Source of the DNA: Alphaproteobacteria bacterium
GTDB lineage: Bacteria; Pseudomonadota; Alphaproteobacteria; UBA6615
NCBI GenBank assembly: GCA_028279245.1
Contig: JANQOE010000121.1
Location: 16,954-80,953 of the forward strand
Direction: 5' to 3'
Length of the DNA stretch: 64,000 nt
The position numbers were made by a program, and so were the translations under genes. Shown in pieces: positions 35,303 through 44,319 of this stretch; the stretch's first letter is position 1; each line of letters begins with the position of its first letter. Under the pieces are notes generated by a model. That model saw only the letters and a list, made by a program, of their open reading frames with translations, had not been told where the DNA came from and ran no database searches.

Positions 35303-36315
35303 AAGTCGCCATCGGCCAGCGCATAGCGGAAGGTCCCTGGGGCGGTGGCAATAACTTCGTCCGCGCACTTGCAGAACGACTGAAATTGAAGGGACACAGT
35401 GTTGTATTTGATCTTCAGCCAGACGCAGACATCGCGCTGATAACGGATCCCCGCCGGCGGAATCCGCTCGTCACATTCACGCCTGGCAACGTCCTGCGCC
35501 ACATCGCCCGCTATCCAAAGGTGTTGGTTGTTCATCGCATCAACGAGTGTGACGAACGCAAGGGCACCCGCACCATGAACTGGCGACTGCGGACAGCGAA
35601 TTATGCAGCCGATGCAACGGCCTTCATCGCGTCCTGGCTACGTGACCTCCGTGTGTGGCGAGGAGAAAGCGAGCCTGCGGTCATCCTCAACGGCGCCGAC
35701 ACGAACGTCTTCTGCCCGCTTGGCAACCAACCTTGGGACGGTGCGGGCCCATTGCGCCTCGTCACCCATCACTGGGGCGGCAATCGGCTTAAGGGCTTCG
35801 ACGTCTATCAACGCCTGGATGCGATGCTTGCCGAACCGCCATGGCGGGATCGCATCGCCTTCACATACGTCGGCAATTTGCCATCCGGAATCGAGTTTCG
35901 ACATGTCCGCCACGTCGAGCCGCTCGCGGGAGACGCGCTTGCGGACGAACTGCGGCGTCACCACGTCTATGTCACAGCCTCCATCAACGAACCGGCGGGC
36001 ATGCACCACATAGAGGGTGCGCTATGTGGCCTGCCGCTCATCTACCGTAGAAGCGGCGCCCTTCCCGAATACTGTGACGGCTACGGTGAACCGTTCGATG
36101 GTCCGGAGGACTTCGTTACGGCGGTAGAGCGTATGGGACAGAGTTATGGTCGCTGGTGCGAACGTCTTGCGAGCTATCCTCACACCGCCGAAGCGATGAG
36201 CGATGGTTACATCGAGTTCTTTGAGTCACTCGTCGCGCGCCGAGACGAGATCGTCGCGCAACGCCGGTTGTGGCGGGACCCGGTCGCCGGGCTTGCAACC
36301 CAACTCCCCATGTAG
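35299..36315 (+). CDS. GT-B glycosyltransferase
   Basis: This 338-residue protein starts VAIGQRIAEGPWGGGNNFV, a loop typical of the N-terminal acceptor domain of family 4-like enzymes. It has VILNGADTNVF as linker, VTHHWGGNRLKGFDVY and SINEPAGMHHIEGALCGLPLIYRRSG near residue 230 in the donor site. It is shorter than most GT4 members. The substrate is not predictable. It ends 8 bp before a methyltransferase gene. Confidence 0.76.
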   Translation: MKVAIGQRIAEGPWGGGNNFVRALAERLKLKGHSVVFDLQPDADIALITDPRRRNPLVTFTPGNVLRHIARYPKVLVVHRINECDERKGTRTMNWRLRTANYAADATAFIASWLRDLRVWRGESEPAVILNGADTNVFCPLGNQPWDGAGPLRLVTHHWGGNRLKGFDVYQRLDAMLAEPPWRDRIAFTYVGNLPSGIEFRHVRHVEPLAGDALADELRRHHVYVTASINEPAGMHHIEGALCGLPLIYRRSGALPEYCDGYGEPFDGPEDFVTAVERMGQSYGRWCERLASYPHTAEAMSDGYIEFFESLVARRDEIVAQRRLWRDPVAGLATQLPM

Positions 36316-36323
36316 TTCTGCCA

Positions 36324-37130
36324 ATGCGAAAAGACTACATAGCCGATACCGGCGAAGCGCCGTCCAGTGAGACAGATTTCGTCGAAAGCTACTGGACGGC
36401 CAAGTGGGATGAACTCGGCGGTCCCAAGGGTGCACCACAGGCCGCGGCGCGCAGCATTCCACGCAAGGCCGAGTATCGTGTCATGGCGCCCTGGCTTGCC
36501 AAGCTGCCTCCGGGCGCGCGCCTGCTGGACGGTGGCTGCGGCCTTGGCGACTGGACACTGTGCCTAACCGAGAAAGGGTTCCCCACCCTAGGTCTCGACA
36601 TCAGCCGCAAGACTGTCGCGGCACTTCGATCGCGGTTCCCCGAGCACGAGTTCCTCGTCGGTGATATCCGCGACACTGGACTCCCTAGCAGCAGTTTAGA
36701 TGGCTATTTCTCCTGGGGCACATTCGAGCATTTTGAGGCAGGGCTGCACCATTGTACCGACGAGGCACGTCGCATCTTGAAGCCGGGCGGCTATCTCTTC
36801 ATCACGGTGCCCTTTGACAACCTCCGCCAAGCATGGCTGGCGAAACGACGGCGGGCCAGCGCATCACCACCCGCACACCAGCGCTTCTATCAATGGCGAC
36901 TCACCCGGCAAGAACTCAGTACAGTTCTGGTTGACGGCGGCTTCGACGTTCTCGAAGTAAGGCCGATCCATCGCCGTCAGGGTGTGCTACGCAGCCTGCA
37001 CCATGAGCTGGGTTTCGATTATCGCTGGCTTATCACCAAAGGCTTGAGCGTCGCGCTAGCCCCCTTTGTGCCTGGCAGTGTCTTTGCGCACATGTTGATG
37101 GCCGTGGCCCGTCGGCCACACGACACATGA
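36324..37130 (+). CDS. Class I SAM-dependent methyltransferase
   Basis: This 268-residue protein has motif I LLDGGCGLGDWTLCL near residue 70, LGLDISRKTVA at the acidic strand, FSWGTFEHFEAG and RRILKPGGYLFITVPFDNL, the standard methyltransferase order. The C-terminal 80 residues contain a hydrophobic stretch (GLSVALAPFVPGSVFAHMLMA) that could associate with the membrane. I prefer ATG 36324 over the in-frame 36270 that lies inside the upstream gene. A role in O-methylating a sugar of the glycan is inferred from context. Confidence 0.8.
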   Translation: MRKDYIADTGEAPSSETDFVESYWTAKWDELGGPKGAPQAAARSIPRKAEYRVMAPWLAKLPPGARLLDGGCGLGDWTLCLTEKGFPTLGLDISRKTVAALRSRFPEHEFLVGDIRDTGLPSSSLDGYFSWGTFEHFEAGLHHCTDEARRILKPGGYLFITVPFDNLRQAWLAKRRRASASPPAHQRFYQWRLTRQELSTVLVDGGFDVLEVRPIHRRQGVLRSLHHELGFDYRWLITKGLSVALAPFVPGSVFAHMLMAVARRPHDT

Positions 37131-38089
37131 CAAACACCGCGCTCATTTTTGGCGTCAGCGGACAAGACGGCGCCTACCTCGCACAACTGCTGTTGAACAA
37201 AGGCTATCGCGTGCACGGCACTTCGCGCGACGCCGAGATCTCCAGTTTTGCGTCACTTTCGGCCCTTGGCATCCGTGATAAGCTCACACTCCATTCCGCC
37301 GCCCCAACCGACTTCCGCAGCGTGCTACAGGCCATTGATCGCGCTGCGCCGGACGAGATCTACAACCTGGCGGGTCAGAGCTCCGTCGGCCTTTCTTTTG
37401 TCGAACCGGTCGAAACGACACAAAGCATTGCCATTGGAACCCTGAACATCCTGGAAGCTATTCGTTTCCTGAACCGTCCAATACGGTTCTACAATGCCAG
37501 TTCCAGCGAGTGCTTTGGCAACACGGGCGAGACCCCGGCGAACGAAACGACAGCGTTTCGCCCGGTCAGTCCTTATGGGGTCGCCAAGGCGGCCGCGTTT
37601 TGGCAGGTGGTCAACTATCGGGAGAGCTACGGACTCTTCGCCAGCAACGGCCTGTTGTTCAATCACGAATCACCGCTGCGGCCGCGCCGCTTTGTCACCG
37701 CCAAGATCGTTGCCGCGGCGGCGCGCATCGCCAGAGGCAGCGACGAGCAGCTTGTCCTTGGTGACATATCCGTGCGCCGCGATTGGGGCTGGGCACCGGA
37801 GTATGTTGACGCCATGTGGCGCATGCTGCAGTGCGCCGAACCTGACGACTTTGTTATTGCAACTGGAACAACCAGCCGCCTGCAGGACTTCGTCAGCACC
37901 GTATTCGCCTACTTCGACCTCGACTGGCGCGACCACGTGCGCCTGGATAGCAGCCTGCATCGCCCCTCCGACTTGGCCACATCCGTAGGCAACGCCGAAA
38001 AGGCATCCCGGGAGCTGGACTGGCAAGCAAGAACCAAGATGCCCGAGCTAATCGATCGACTGGCAGAAGCCGCAGCAGCGACGCTTTGA
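37127..38089 (+). CDS. GDP-mannose 4,6-dehydratase-like SDR (second copy)
   Basis: This 320-residue protein is a Gmd homologue: ALIFGVSGQDGAYLAQLLL, EIYNLAGQSSVGLSF, catalytic SSSECFG, SPYGVAKAAAFW and RRDWGWAPEYVDAMW. It is about 48 residues shorter than the copy at 968-2074 and has Ser in place of Thr in the catalytic triad region. A GDP-D-mannose, or related GDP-sugar, dehydratase role is likely. It shares one base with the next gene (TGATG). Confidence 0.87.
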   Translation: MTNTALIFGVSGQDGAYLAQLLLNKGYRVHGTSRDAEISSFASLSALGIRDKLTLHSAAPTDFRSVLQAIDRAAPDEIYNLAGQSSVGLSFVEPVETTQSIAIGTLNILEAIRFLNRPIRFYNASSSECFGNTGETPANETTAFRPVSPYGVAKAAAFWQVVNYRESYGLFASNGLLFNHESPLRPRRFVTAKIVAAAARIARGSDEQLVLGDISVRRDWGWAPEYVDAMWRMLQCAEPDDFVIATGTTSRLQDFVSTVFAYFDLDWRDHVRLDSSLHRPSDLATSVGNAEKASRELDWQARTKMPELIDRLAEAAAATL

Positions 38090-39216
38090 TGCTTGGTACG
38101 GCCCGGGCCATTGCCAGAGAGACACTGCGGTCCGCCTCGGCCGCCGCTTTTTCAGCAGGACACCGCGCCGGAATCATCGCCAGCCGGACGCCATCGGTTC
38201 AATTTGTCATTGAGCCACAGGACTGGGCGATCCGCCGGTTAGGCGAGAGTGTGTGCAATGGCGCCAACGCACTGCGGCCGGGGATCGCCGCGACAACCCT
38301 AGCGCCGCACCGGACCTTTGATGGCCTGCTGCACTTTGGATCCCAGTACATGTGGCTGGCTTGGCGGCGCCATGTGTCGAGAACAAACCACCTGGTTACA
38401 TCCTTTCTCCATGGGAAACCGCAGGACGGCCCGGAGGTGGCACGGCATATTGACAACTTTCTCGCTTCCGTGCCCGACCTCGACCGCATTGTCGTCTCCA
38501 ACACGCTCGTCAACAACCGCCTCCGAACATGGGGCGTGCCGAGTACCAAACTGGTTCAAATACCGCTAGGTGTGGACACGCACGCGTTTGTGCCCGGCAC
38601 CGCCCAAGACCGCGCTGTAGCCCGCCGGCAGTTTACCGTCCCCGATGATCATGTTTGCATCGGATCTTTTCAGAAGGACGGTGTAGGCTGGGGCGACGGC
38701 ATGGTCCCGAAACCGATCAAGGGACCCGACTTGTTCGTCGATGCGGTCGCGAGTGTTCACCGGCAAAGGCCGGTCTACATTCTACTAACGGGACCGGCCC
38801 GCGGATTTGTGAAAGAGGGATTGTCGCGACATGGTGTGCCATTCCATCATGAGTATCTCGACGATTACCGGCAGATTGTTGACTGCTATCGCGCCCTTGA
38901 CATCTACCTGATGACATCCCGCGAAGAAGGCGGCCCGCTGGCTGTCATGGAAAGCATGGCGACAGGAACACCGGTCGTCTCGACGCCGGTCGGCATGGCG
39001 CCCGACCTGATCACTGACGGGACCTCTGGCGCGCTCGTCTCTCCCGATTTGGCCGAAAGCGCCACTGCAATCGCCGACAAGATACTCGAACTCCTTGCGC
39101 ATCCCGATCTCGACGCACTGACGGCAGCGGCACGCGATGCGGTTATGGTCGCGGATTGGGGGACAGTGGCGGTGCGCCACCTCAAGGAAGTCTACGAGCC
39201 CCTGCTGACCGAATGA
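38089..39216 (+). CDS. Family 4 glycosyltransferase
   Basis: This 375-residue GT-B enzyme has VQIPLGVDTHAFVPG as linker, DHVCIGSFQKDGVGWGDG and PVYILLTGPARGFV in the donor domain, and the catalytic E-x7-E in REEGGPLAVMESMATGTPVV near residue 285. The N-terminal domain lacks a membrane segment, so it is probably a peripheral cytosolic enzyme acting on the lipid-linked glycan. Donor unknown. The next gene starts within its stop (ATGA). Confidence 0.84.
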   Translation: MLGTARAIARETLRSASAAAFSAGHRAGIIASRTPSVQFVIEPQDWAIRRLGESVCNGANALRPGIAATTLAPHRTFDGLLHFGSQYMWLAWRRHVSRTNHLVTSFLHGKPQDGPEVARHIDNFLASVPDLDRIVVSNTLVNNRLRTWGVPSTKLVQIPLGVDTHAFVPGTAQDRAVARRQFTVPDDHVCIGSFQKDGVGWGDGMVPKPIKGPDLFVDAVASVHRQRPVYILLTGPARGFVKEGLSRHGVPFHHEYLDDYRQIVDCYRALDIYLMTSREEGGPLAVMESMATGTPVVSTPVGMAPDLITDGTSGALVSPDLAESATAIADKILELLAHPDLDALTAAARDAVMVADWGTVAVRHLKEVYEPLLTE

Positions 39217-40313
39217 TCACGACCGCGAAACGCGACCCAATCGTGCGCGGCTTGGCCCGCAACATCTATCGGACAGGGATTGGGTTGCAATGCGCCGTCA
39301 CAGCAAGGCGGCAACCACGCCGTGAAGCACCACGCGTTTTTTACGCCGGCGGCCGATCCGGCAACGTCGGCGGACCACGTGTGAAACTGCAGCGGCTCGC
39401 CGCAGCTTTTCCGGAGCATCGCCGCAGCTTCAATCTCGTCTACATCCTTTCGAACGCGCCCCATCTCCCGACCTTCGCGCTGAAGCACCTCTCAACTCGG
39501 CAGGTGCCAATCGTCCACAATCAGAACGGCGTTTTCTATCCCGGTTGGTTCGCCGGGGATTGGCGCGCGCGCAACGCGGACATGGCGCGTAGCTATCATC
39601 GTGCCGACCATGTTCTCTGGCAGAGCGAGTTTTGCCGACGGGCCGCGGACGAGTTTCTCGGCATTCGCGAAGGACCCGGGGAGGTCTTGTACAATGCGGT
39701 CGATACCGAAGTTTTCGCTCCCAGACCCGGCCGCAGCCAAGACAAGCCGTTTCAGTTTTTGGCTTCCGGCAAAGTCGACACACACGCGTTCTACCGGCTT
39801 GAGACCGCTTTGCGCGGCCTCGGGATTGCTGTTGAGCATGGGCTCGACTGCAGCTTGACGATCGCCGGATGGCTTTCCCGTGAGGCGTCCGAAGCGGCCG
39901 GTCGCCTCGTACAGGATCTGGACCTCACCCGACGCGTGAAGTTCACTGGTGCATACACGCAAGCCGATGCGCCCGCCATCTATCGGCAAGCGAACGCCTA
40001 CATCTCCACCCAATACAACGACGCCTGCCCAAACGCGGTGATCGAGGCACTCGCCAGCGGCCTGCCCGTCATCTACTCCGCCACTGGCGGCGTCCCTGAA
40101 CTGGTCGGCGAAACAGCCGGCATCAGCCTGCCCTGCGACACCGGCTGGGACCGCCCGCGCTGGCCCGAGCCGATCGCCATTGCTGAGGCGATGACCAAGG
40201 TAGCTATGAGCCAAGCGTCGATGGCCGCGGCGGCGCGCGCCCGTGCGGTCGAGCGCTTTACACTGACGGGCTGGATCGAACGCCACCGACAGGTGTTCCA
40301 AGATCTGCTGTGA
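39213..40313 (+). CDS. Family 4 glycosyltransferase
   Basis: This 366-residue GT-B enzyme shows FYAGGRSGNVGGPRVKLQRLA at the N-terminal glycine loop, VLYNAVDTEVFAP as linker, LTIAGWLSREASEAA and the donor-site E-x7-E region YNDACPNAVIEALASGLPVIY near residue 280. I use the ATG at 39213 overlapping the previous stop; the in-frame 39156 would run inside the upstream gene. Donor and acceptor unknown. It is coupled by GTGA to the methyltransferase that follows. Confidence 0.85.
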   Translation: MITTAKRDPIVRGLARNIYRTGIGLQCAVTARRQPRREAPRVFYAGGRSGNVGGPRVKLQRLAAAFPEHRRSFNLVYILSNAPHLPTFALKHLSTRQVPIVHNQNGVFYPGWFAGDWRARNADMARSYHRADHVLWQSEFCRRAADEFLGIREGPGEVLYNAVDTEVFAPRPGRSQDKPFQFLASGKVDTHAFYRLETALRGLGIAVEHGLDCSLTIAGWLSREASEAAGRLVQDLDLTRRVKFTGAYTQADAPAIYRQANAYISTQYNDACPNAVIEALASGLPVIYSATGGVPELVGETAGISLPCDTGWDRPRWPEPIAIAEAMTKVAMSQASMAAAARARAVERFTLTGWIERHRQVFQDLL

Positions 40314-41098
40314 AACGCGCGCTCCTCTCTGTAATTCGCGGGCTCGGGCTGATCTACCGGGTATTCCCTAGCGCCTGGCGCCGACAGATCCTGTTCGGCC
40401 TGTTTGTCCTTGAAGGACGTGCCGGCCCGCCTCCGACCGGATTGCGCAACCTCTTCGCGCTTTGGGACAGGCTGGACCTGGCCATCAACGAACGGGCAAT
40501 GGCCCTGGGACAAGGAGAGCACCCAAAACATCGCCTGACTGACTACCATCGGTTCTTCACCCAGCGGATCGGCAACAGTGCGCGTGTACTGGACATCGGT
40601 TGTGGCCTCGGCGCCGTCGCCGCATCGATCGCCGGCGAGAGTCCTCAACGCAGAGTGATGGGGATTGACTTGAACGAGCACAATGTTGTCCGAGCTACTG
40701 CGAGTCATCCACTGCCCAACTTGACCTTCGCTACGACCGACGCAACGACCGATCTACCGACGGGTCCGTGGGACGCGGTCGTCTTGTCAAACGTCCTCGA
40801 ACACATCGATGACAGGGTGGAATTTCTTCAGAGAATTGTTCGCCAAGCGGCACCCAACCAAATCCTCATTCGGGTTCCGCTGTTCGAGCGCCATTGGCAT
40901 ATGCCGCTCCGACAAGAACTCGGTGTTTCCTATCGGTCGGATCCGGACCACAGGATTGAACACAAGCTTTCGGAATTTGTTGACGAAGTTACAGCAGCCG
41001 GTCTGTCCATCGTCGAACTGGTCACGCGCTGGGGTGAAATCTGGTGTGCTTGTGCGGTTGGCGCGCAGATCGAGACCGGCAAGACTAAGGCAGCCTGA
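40310..41098 (+). CDS. Class I SAM-dependent methyltransferase
   Basis: This 262-residue protein has motif I VLDIGCGLGAVAASIA near residue 97, VMGIDLNEHNVV at the acidic strand, and VVLSNVLEHIDDRVEFL, a frequent arrangement in methyltransferases of O-antigen loci. The first 70 residues include an FPSAWRRQILFGLFVLEG segment of unknown role. It is one of five methyltransferases in the operon, so the finished glycan is probably methylated at several positions. Confidence 0.8.
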   Translation: MKRALLSVIRGLGLIYRVFPSAWRRQILFGLFVLEGRAGPPPTGLRNLFALWDRLDLAINERAMALGQGEHPKHRLTDYHRFFTQRIGNSARVLDIGCGLGAVAASIAGESPQRRVMGIDLNEHNVVRATASHPLPNLTFATTDATTDLPTGPWDAVVLSNVLEHIDDRVEFLQRIVRQAAPNQILIRVPLFERHWHMPLRQELGVSYRSDPDHRIEHKLSEFVDEVTAAGLSIVELVTRWGEIWCACAVGAQIETGKTKAA

Positions 41099-41116
41099 AA
41101 CCAGAGAGCCTCCAAC

Positions 41117-43006
41117 ATGTGTGGCATTGCCGGCATTACACGGTTCAAGGGATTGGACATGGGCGGCCTCGACCGCATGCTCGGGCGGGCGATCGAACGT
41201 CTGCGCCGTCGCGGCCCTGACGCATCAGCAACATGGCAGGATAGTCACTGCGCGTTAGCGCACACCCGCCTCGCGGTCATCGACCTTAGCGACCGGGCAG
41301 CGCAGCCGATGGCAGCGCACAACCGGGTCATCTCCTACAATGGTGAGATCTACAATTTCTCGGAACTGCGCGACGATCTCAGCGCCCTGGGCTACAGCTT
41401 TGCCAGCGATAGCGACACGGAGGTTCTGCTGGCTGGTTGGGACGCTTGGGCAGCGGATTTGCTGCCCCGGCTCGTTGGCATGTTTGCCATCGCAATCTGG
41501 GAACCTGCCGCCCGCACGCTGACGCTCGCTCGCGACCGATTCGGTCAGAAGCCCCTGCTCTATAGTGGAGACACAACCGGGCTCGCTTTCGCCAGCGATC
41601 TTGTCGCCCTGCGCGCGTTGAAACCGGACCTTGGCGATGTCTCCCAGGAGTCTCTCACCCTGTACATGACGCTCGGCTATGTCCCCGAGCCGAAGTGTAT
41701 TCTTGCGGGCGCGAACAAGTTGCCACCTGGCCATTCTCTCTCCTGGTCACCTGGCAGCGATCCCCAACTCAACCGATGGTACGACCTCTCACTTCACCGC
41801 CTCCCGCGCTTCGACGACACGGAACAGGCGGCGGCTGAGCTGCGTCAAGCAGTCGACACCGCGGCACGGGCGCGACTGGTTGCGGACGTCCCGGTCGGCG
41901 CATTTTTGTCCGGCGGTATCGACTCCACAATCGTCTCCGCTTCTCTCGCCAACCAGGGCCACCGGTTAACCACATTCACGGTCGGTTTCCGCGGTGCCGG
42001 CGACTACTACGAAGAGCGGCCTGCAGCACGGCATCTTGCCAACACCCTGGGGCTCGATCACATCGAGATAGAAGTGACGCCGGATCAGGCCCACGACGCC
42101 ATACCGGCAGTATTCGAGAACTTTGACGAACCCTTTGCCGACTCCTCCGCCGTGCCGACATACCTGCTATCCGAGGTCGTTCGGCAACACGTAACTGTCG
42201 CGCTCACCGGCGATGGGGCGGATGAGGTCTTCGGCGGCTATCGCAAGTATCAGGGTGAAATCCAGGCCGGGCGCTACCGGCGCCTTCCACAGCCGCTGCG
42301 GGCAACACTAGAGGGAACCCTTCGCGCGCTGCCCGCGACAAAGAACAACCGGCTGTTGGAGCGTATCCGCCGGCTCCGCCGCTTCACTGCGCATGCGGCC
42401 AAGACACCGGCCGAGCGACATGCAGGCTGGGCCAGCCCACATGAAGATAGCGACTTGCTTGCCTTGCTGGGCCACCGAAGTCCAGGCATCATATCCCTTG
42501 TAGATGAGCTTCGCTCCCGGTATGCGGACGACGACTGTCTGAACCAGGTTCTCTTCACCGACATCGACTTGGTCTTGCCGGGCGACATGCTGGTGAAGGT
42601 CGATCGGATGTCTATGGCTCACGGGCTCGAAGCACGCTGCCCGTTCCTCGACCAAAGAGTTGTGGAATGCGCCGCGCGAATGCCCGGCAACTTCAAATTG
42701 CAACCGGGCAATGGCAAGGCCATTCTGCGGCGCGCGTTTGCCGATTGCGTGCCAAGCGAGGTCTTCTCATTGCCCAAGAAGGGATTCGAGATTCCTGTGG
42801 CCAATTGGCTCACGGGTCCCCTACGGGATCTGTGCCGAGCGGCGATTGACCCAAACCGCTTGCGGCGCCAAGGCCTGTTCGATCCACTTGTACCGCAGCA
42901 GTGGTGGGATGACCTGAACGCCGGGCGGCGTGACACCGCAGCGGCCCTCTGGGCCATCGTTGCGTTTCAAGCCTGGGGAGATCAGCACGGCGCGCGCACC
43001 TCGTGA
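41117..43006 (+). CDS. asnB: Asparagine synthase (glutamine-hydrolysing) family amidotransferase
   Basis: This 629-residue AsnB-type enzyme has the Cys2 nucleophile in MCGIAGI, glutaminase motifs RGPDASATW, SYNGEIYNF and RDRFGQKPLLY, and a synthetase domain with the ATP pyrophosphatase loop FLSGGIDST near residue 265 and TGDGADEVFGGYRKY. In surface-glycan operons such enzymes often amidate uronic-acid or amino-acid carboxyls rather than make free asparagine. Here the methylaspartyl carboxyl is one possible target; that is speculation from context. GTGA overlap leads into waaA. Confidence 0.88.
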   Translation: MCGIAGITRFKGLDMGGLDRMLGRAIERLRRRGPDASATWQDSHCALAHTRLAVIDLSDRAAQPMAAHNRVISYNGEIYNFSELRDDLSALGYSFASDSDTEVLLAGWDAWAADLLPRLVGMFAIAIWEPAARTLTLARDRFGQKPLLYSGDTTGLAFASDLVALRALKPDLGDVSQESLTLYMTLGYVPEPKCILAGANKLPPGHSLSWSPGSDPQLNRWYDLSLHRLPRFDDTEQAAAELRQAVDTAARARLVADVPVGAFLSGGIDSTIVSASLANQGHRLTTFTVGFRGAGDYYEERPAARHLANTLGLDHIEIEVTPDQAHDAIPAVFENFDEPFADSSAVPTYLLSEVVRQHVTVALTGDGADEVFGGYRKYQGEIQAGRYRRLPQPLRATLEGTLRALPATKNNRLLERIRRLRRFTAHAAKTPAERHAGWASPHEDSDLLALLGHRSPGIISLVDELRSRYADDDCLNQVLFTDIDLVLPGDMLVKVDRMSMAHGLEARCPFLDQRVVECAARMPGNFKLQPGNGKAILRRAFADCVPSEVFSLPKKGFEIPVANWLTGPLRDLCRAAIDPNRLRRQGLFDPLVPQQWWDDLNAGRRDTAAALWAIVAFQAWGDQHGARTS

Positions 43007-44319
43007 GCGCCGGCATGGCCTTGTATCGGTTGTACCGAACCGCCACCCAAATCGGATCGCCGCTTATCCACCACCATCTTCGGCGCCGGCGCCGCAAAGG
43101 CCGTGAAAATCCCGAACGCTTCGCGGAGAGACTCGGTTGTTCACGGTTGCCCCGTCCGTCTGGAACGTTGCTATGGCTCCACGCAGCAAGCGTCGGGGAA
43201 CTAACATCGACCCTGGCACTTATCGACCTGCTCCGTCGTGAGTTCCCGGCACTACATATCTTGGTGACCACCGGCACAGTGACGTCCGCACAAATCGCGG
43301 CGGACCGGCTACCATCAGCCGTACAACACCAGTATGCGCCAATAGATACGCCTCAGGCTGTCCGGCGGTTCTTTTCGCATTGGCAACCGACGGTCGGTGC
43401 ATTTATTGAGTCTGAGATCTGGCCGAACTTGCTCCACGAGGCGCGCCAGCGTCACGTCCCCATGATGCTACTCAACGCTCGCATCTCCGCTGGGTCATTT
43501 CGCGCGTGGCGTAGAGTGCCACCACTCGCCCAGACTATGTTTGGATCATTCGTCAGAGTGGTCGCCCAGTCGAAGATCGACGGCGATCGACTGAACAAGC
43601 TGGGCGCAACTGAAGTGATCTGTGCCACGAGCTTGAAATACGCCGCAGCCCCGCCACCCGCGGACCCGATTGAGTTAGAGCGTGTCGAAGAAAGTGTTCG
43701 CCAGCGGCCTTGCTGGCTCGCCGCCAATACCCATGCGAACGAGGAGAAAGAGGCGGCGCAGGTTCACTTGAGACTGGCACCTCGGCACCCAGGGCTACTC
43801 ACTGTCATTGCGCCTCGCCATCCGCAGCGGGGCGACGACATCGCCAGGACCATCGCCGAAGAAGGTCTAGTCGCAGTACAACGCTCGAAGGGCGAGTATC
43901 CGACAAGAGAGATCGATGTCTACATCGCCGACACGATTGGCGAGATGGGGCTGTGGTATCGGATTTGCCAGGTCGGTTTCATCGGCGGTTCCCTCATTCC
44001 GCACGGCGGACAGAGCCCGCTCGAAGCAGCGAAACTAGGCTGCGCCATTGTGACAGGTCCTCACACCGACAACTTTCGCGACATCGTCGAAGAGTTTGAC
44101 ACCGGCAAGGCGCTCAAACGCGTCAATGATACGCGTCACCTCGCGGAAACTGTCGATACCCTGCTCACTGACACCAACGCCCGGTCCACTCAAGTCGCCA
44201 AGGCCAGGGAGATCGCCGATAGCAAGCGCAACGTACTCACGGCAACGCTCGACGCGATCGCGCCTTTCCTGGGCCAATCGCAAAGCCAGAGTCGATCATC
44301 GCTAACAATGACCACATGA
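43003..44319 (+). CDS. waaA: 3-deoxy-D-manno-octulosonic acid transferase
   Basis: This 438-residue GT30-family enzyme attaches Kdo to lipid A precursor at the inner membrane. Family marks are WLHAASVGELTS with the catalytic Glu, LVTTGTVTSA, FIESEIWPNLL, LLNARISAGS and GFIGGSLIPHGGQSPLEAA. The N-terminal MALYRLYRTATQIGSPLIHHHL is an amphipathic/membrane anchor. In alphaproteobacteria waaA is usually beside lpxK; finding it inside a glycan operon links the locus to the lipid A-core. Confidence 0.92.
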   Translation: MSAGMALYRLYRTATQIGSPLIHHHLRRRRRKGRENPERFAERLGCSRLPRPSGTLLWLHAASVGELTSTLALIDLLRREFPALHILVTTGTVTSAQIAADRLPSAVQHQYAPIDTPQAVRRFFSHWQPTVGAFIESEIWPNLLHEARQRHVPMMLLNARISAGSFRAWRRVPPLAQTMFGSFVRVVAQSKIDGDRLNKLGATEVICATSLKYAAAPPPADPIELERVEESVRQRPCWLAANTHANEEKEAAQVHLRLAPRHPGLLTVIAPRHPQRGDDIARTIAEEGLVAVQRSKGEYPTREIDVYIADTIGEMGLWYRICQVGFIGGSLIPHGGQSPLEAAKLGCAIVTGPHTDNFRDIVEEFDTGKALKRVNDTRHLAETVDTLLTDTNARSTQVAKAREIADSKRNVLTATLDAIAPFLGQSQSQSRSSLTMTT

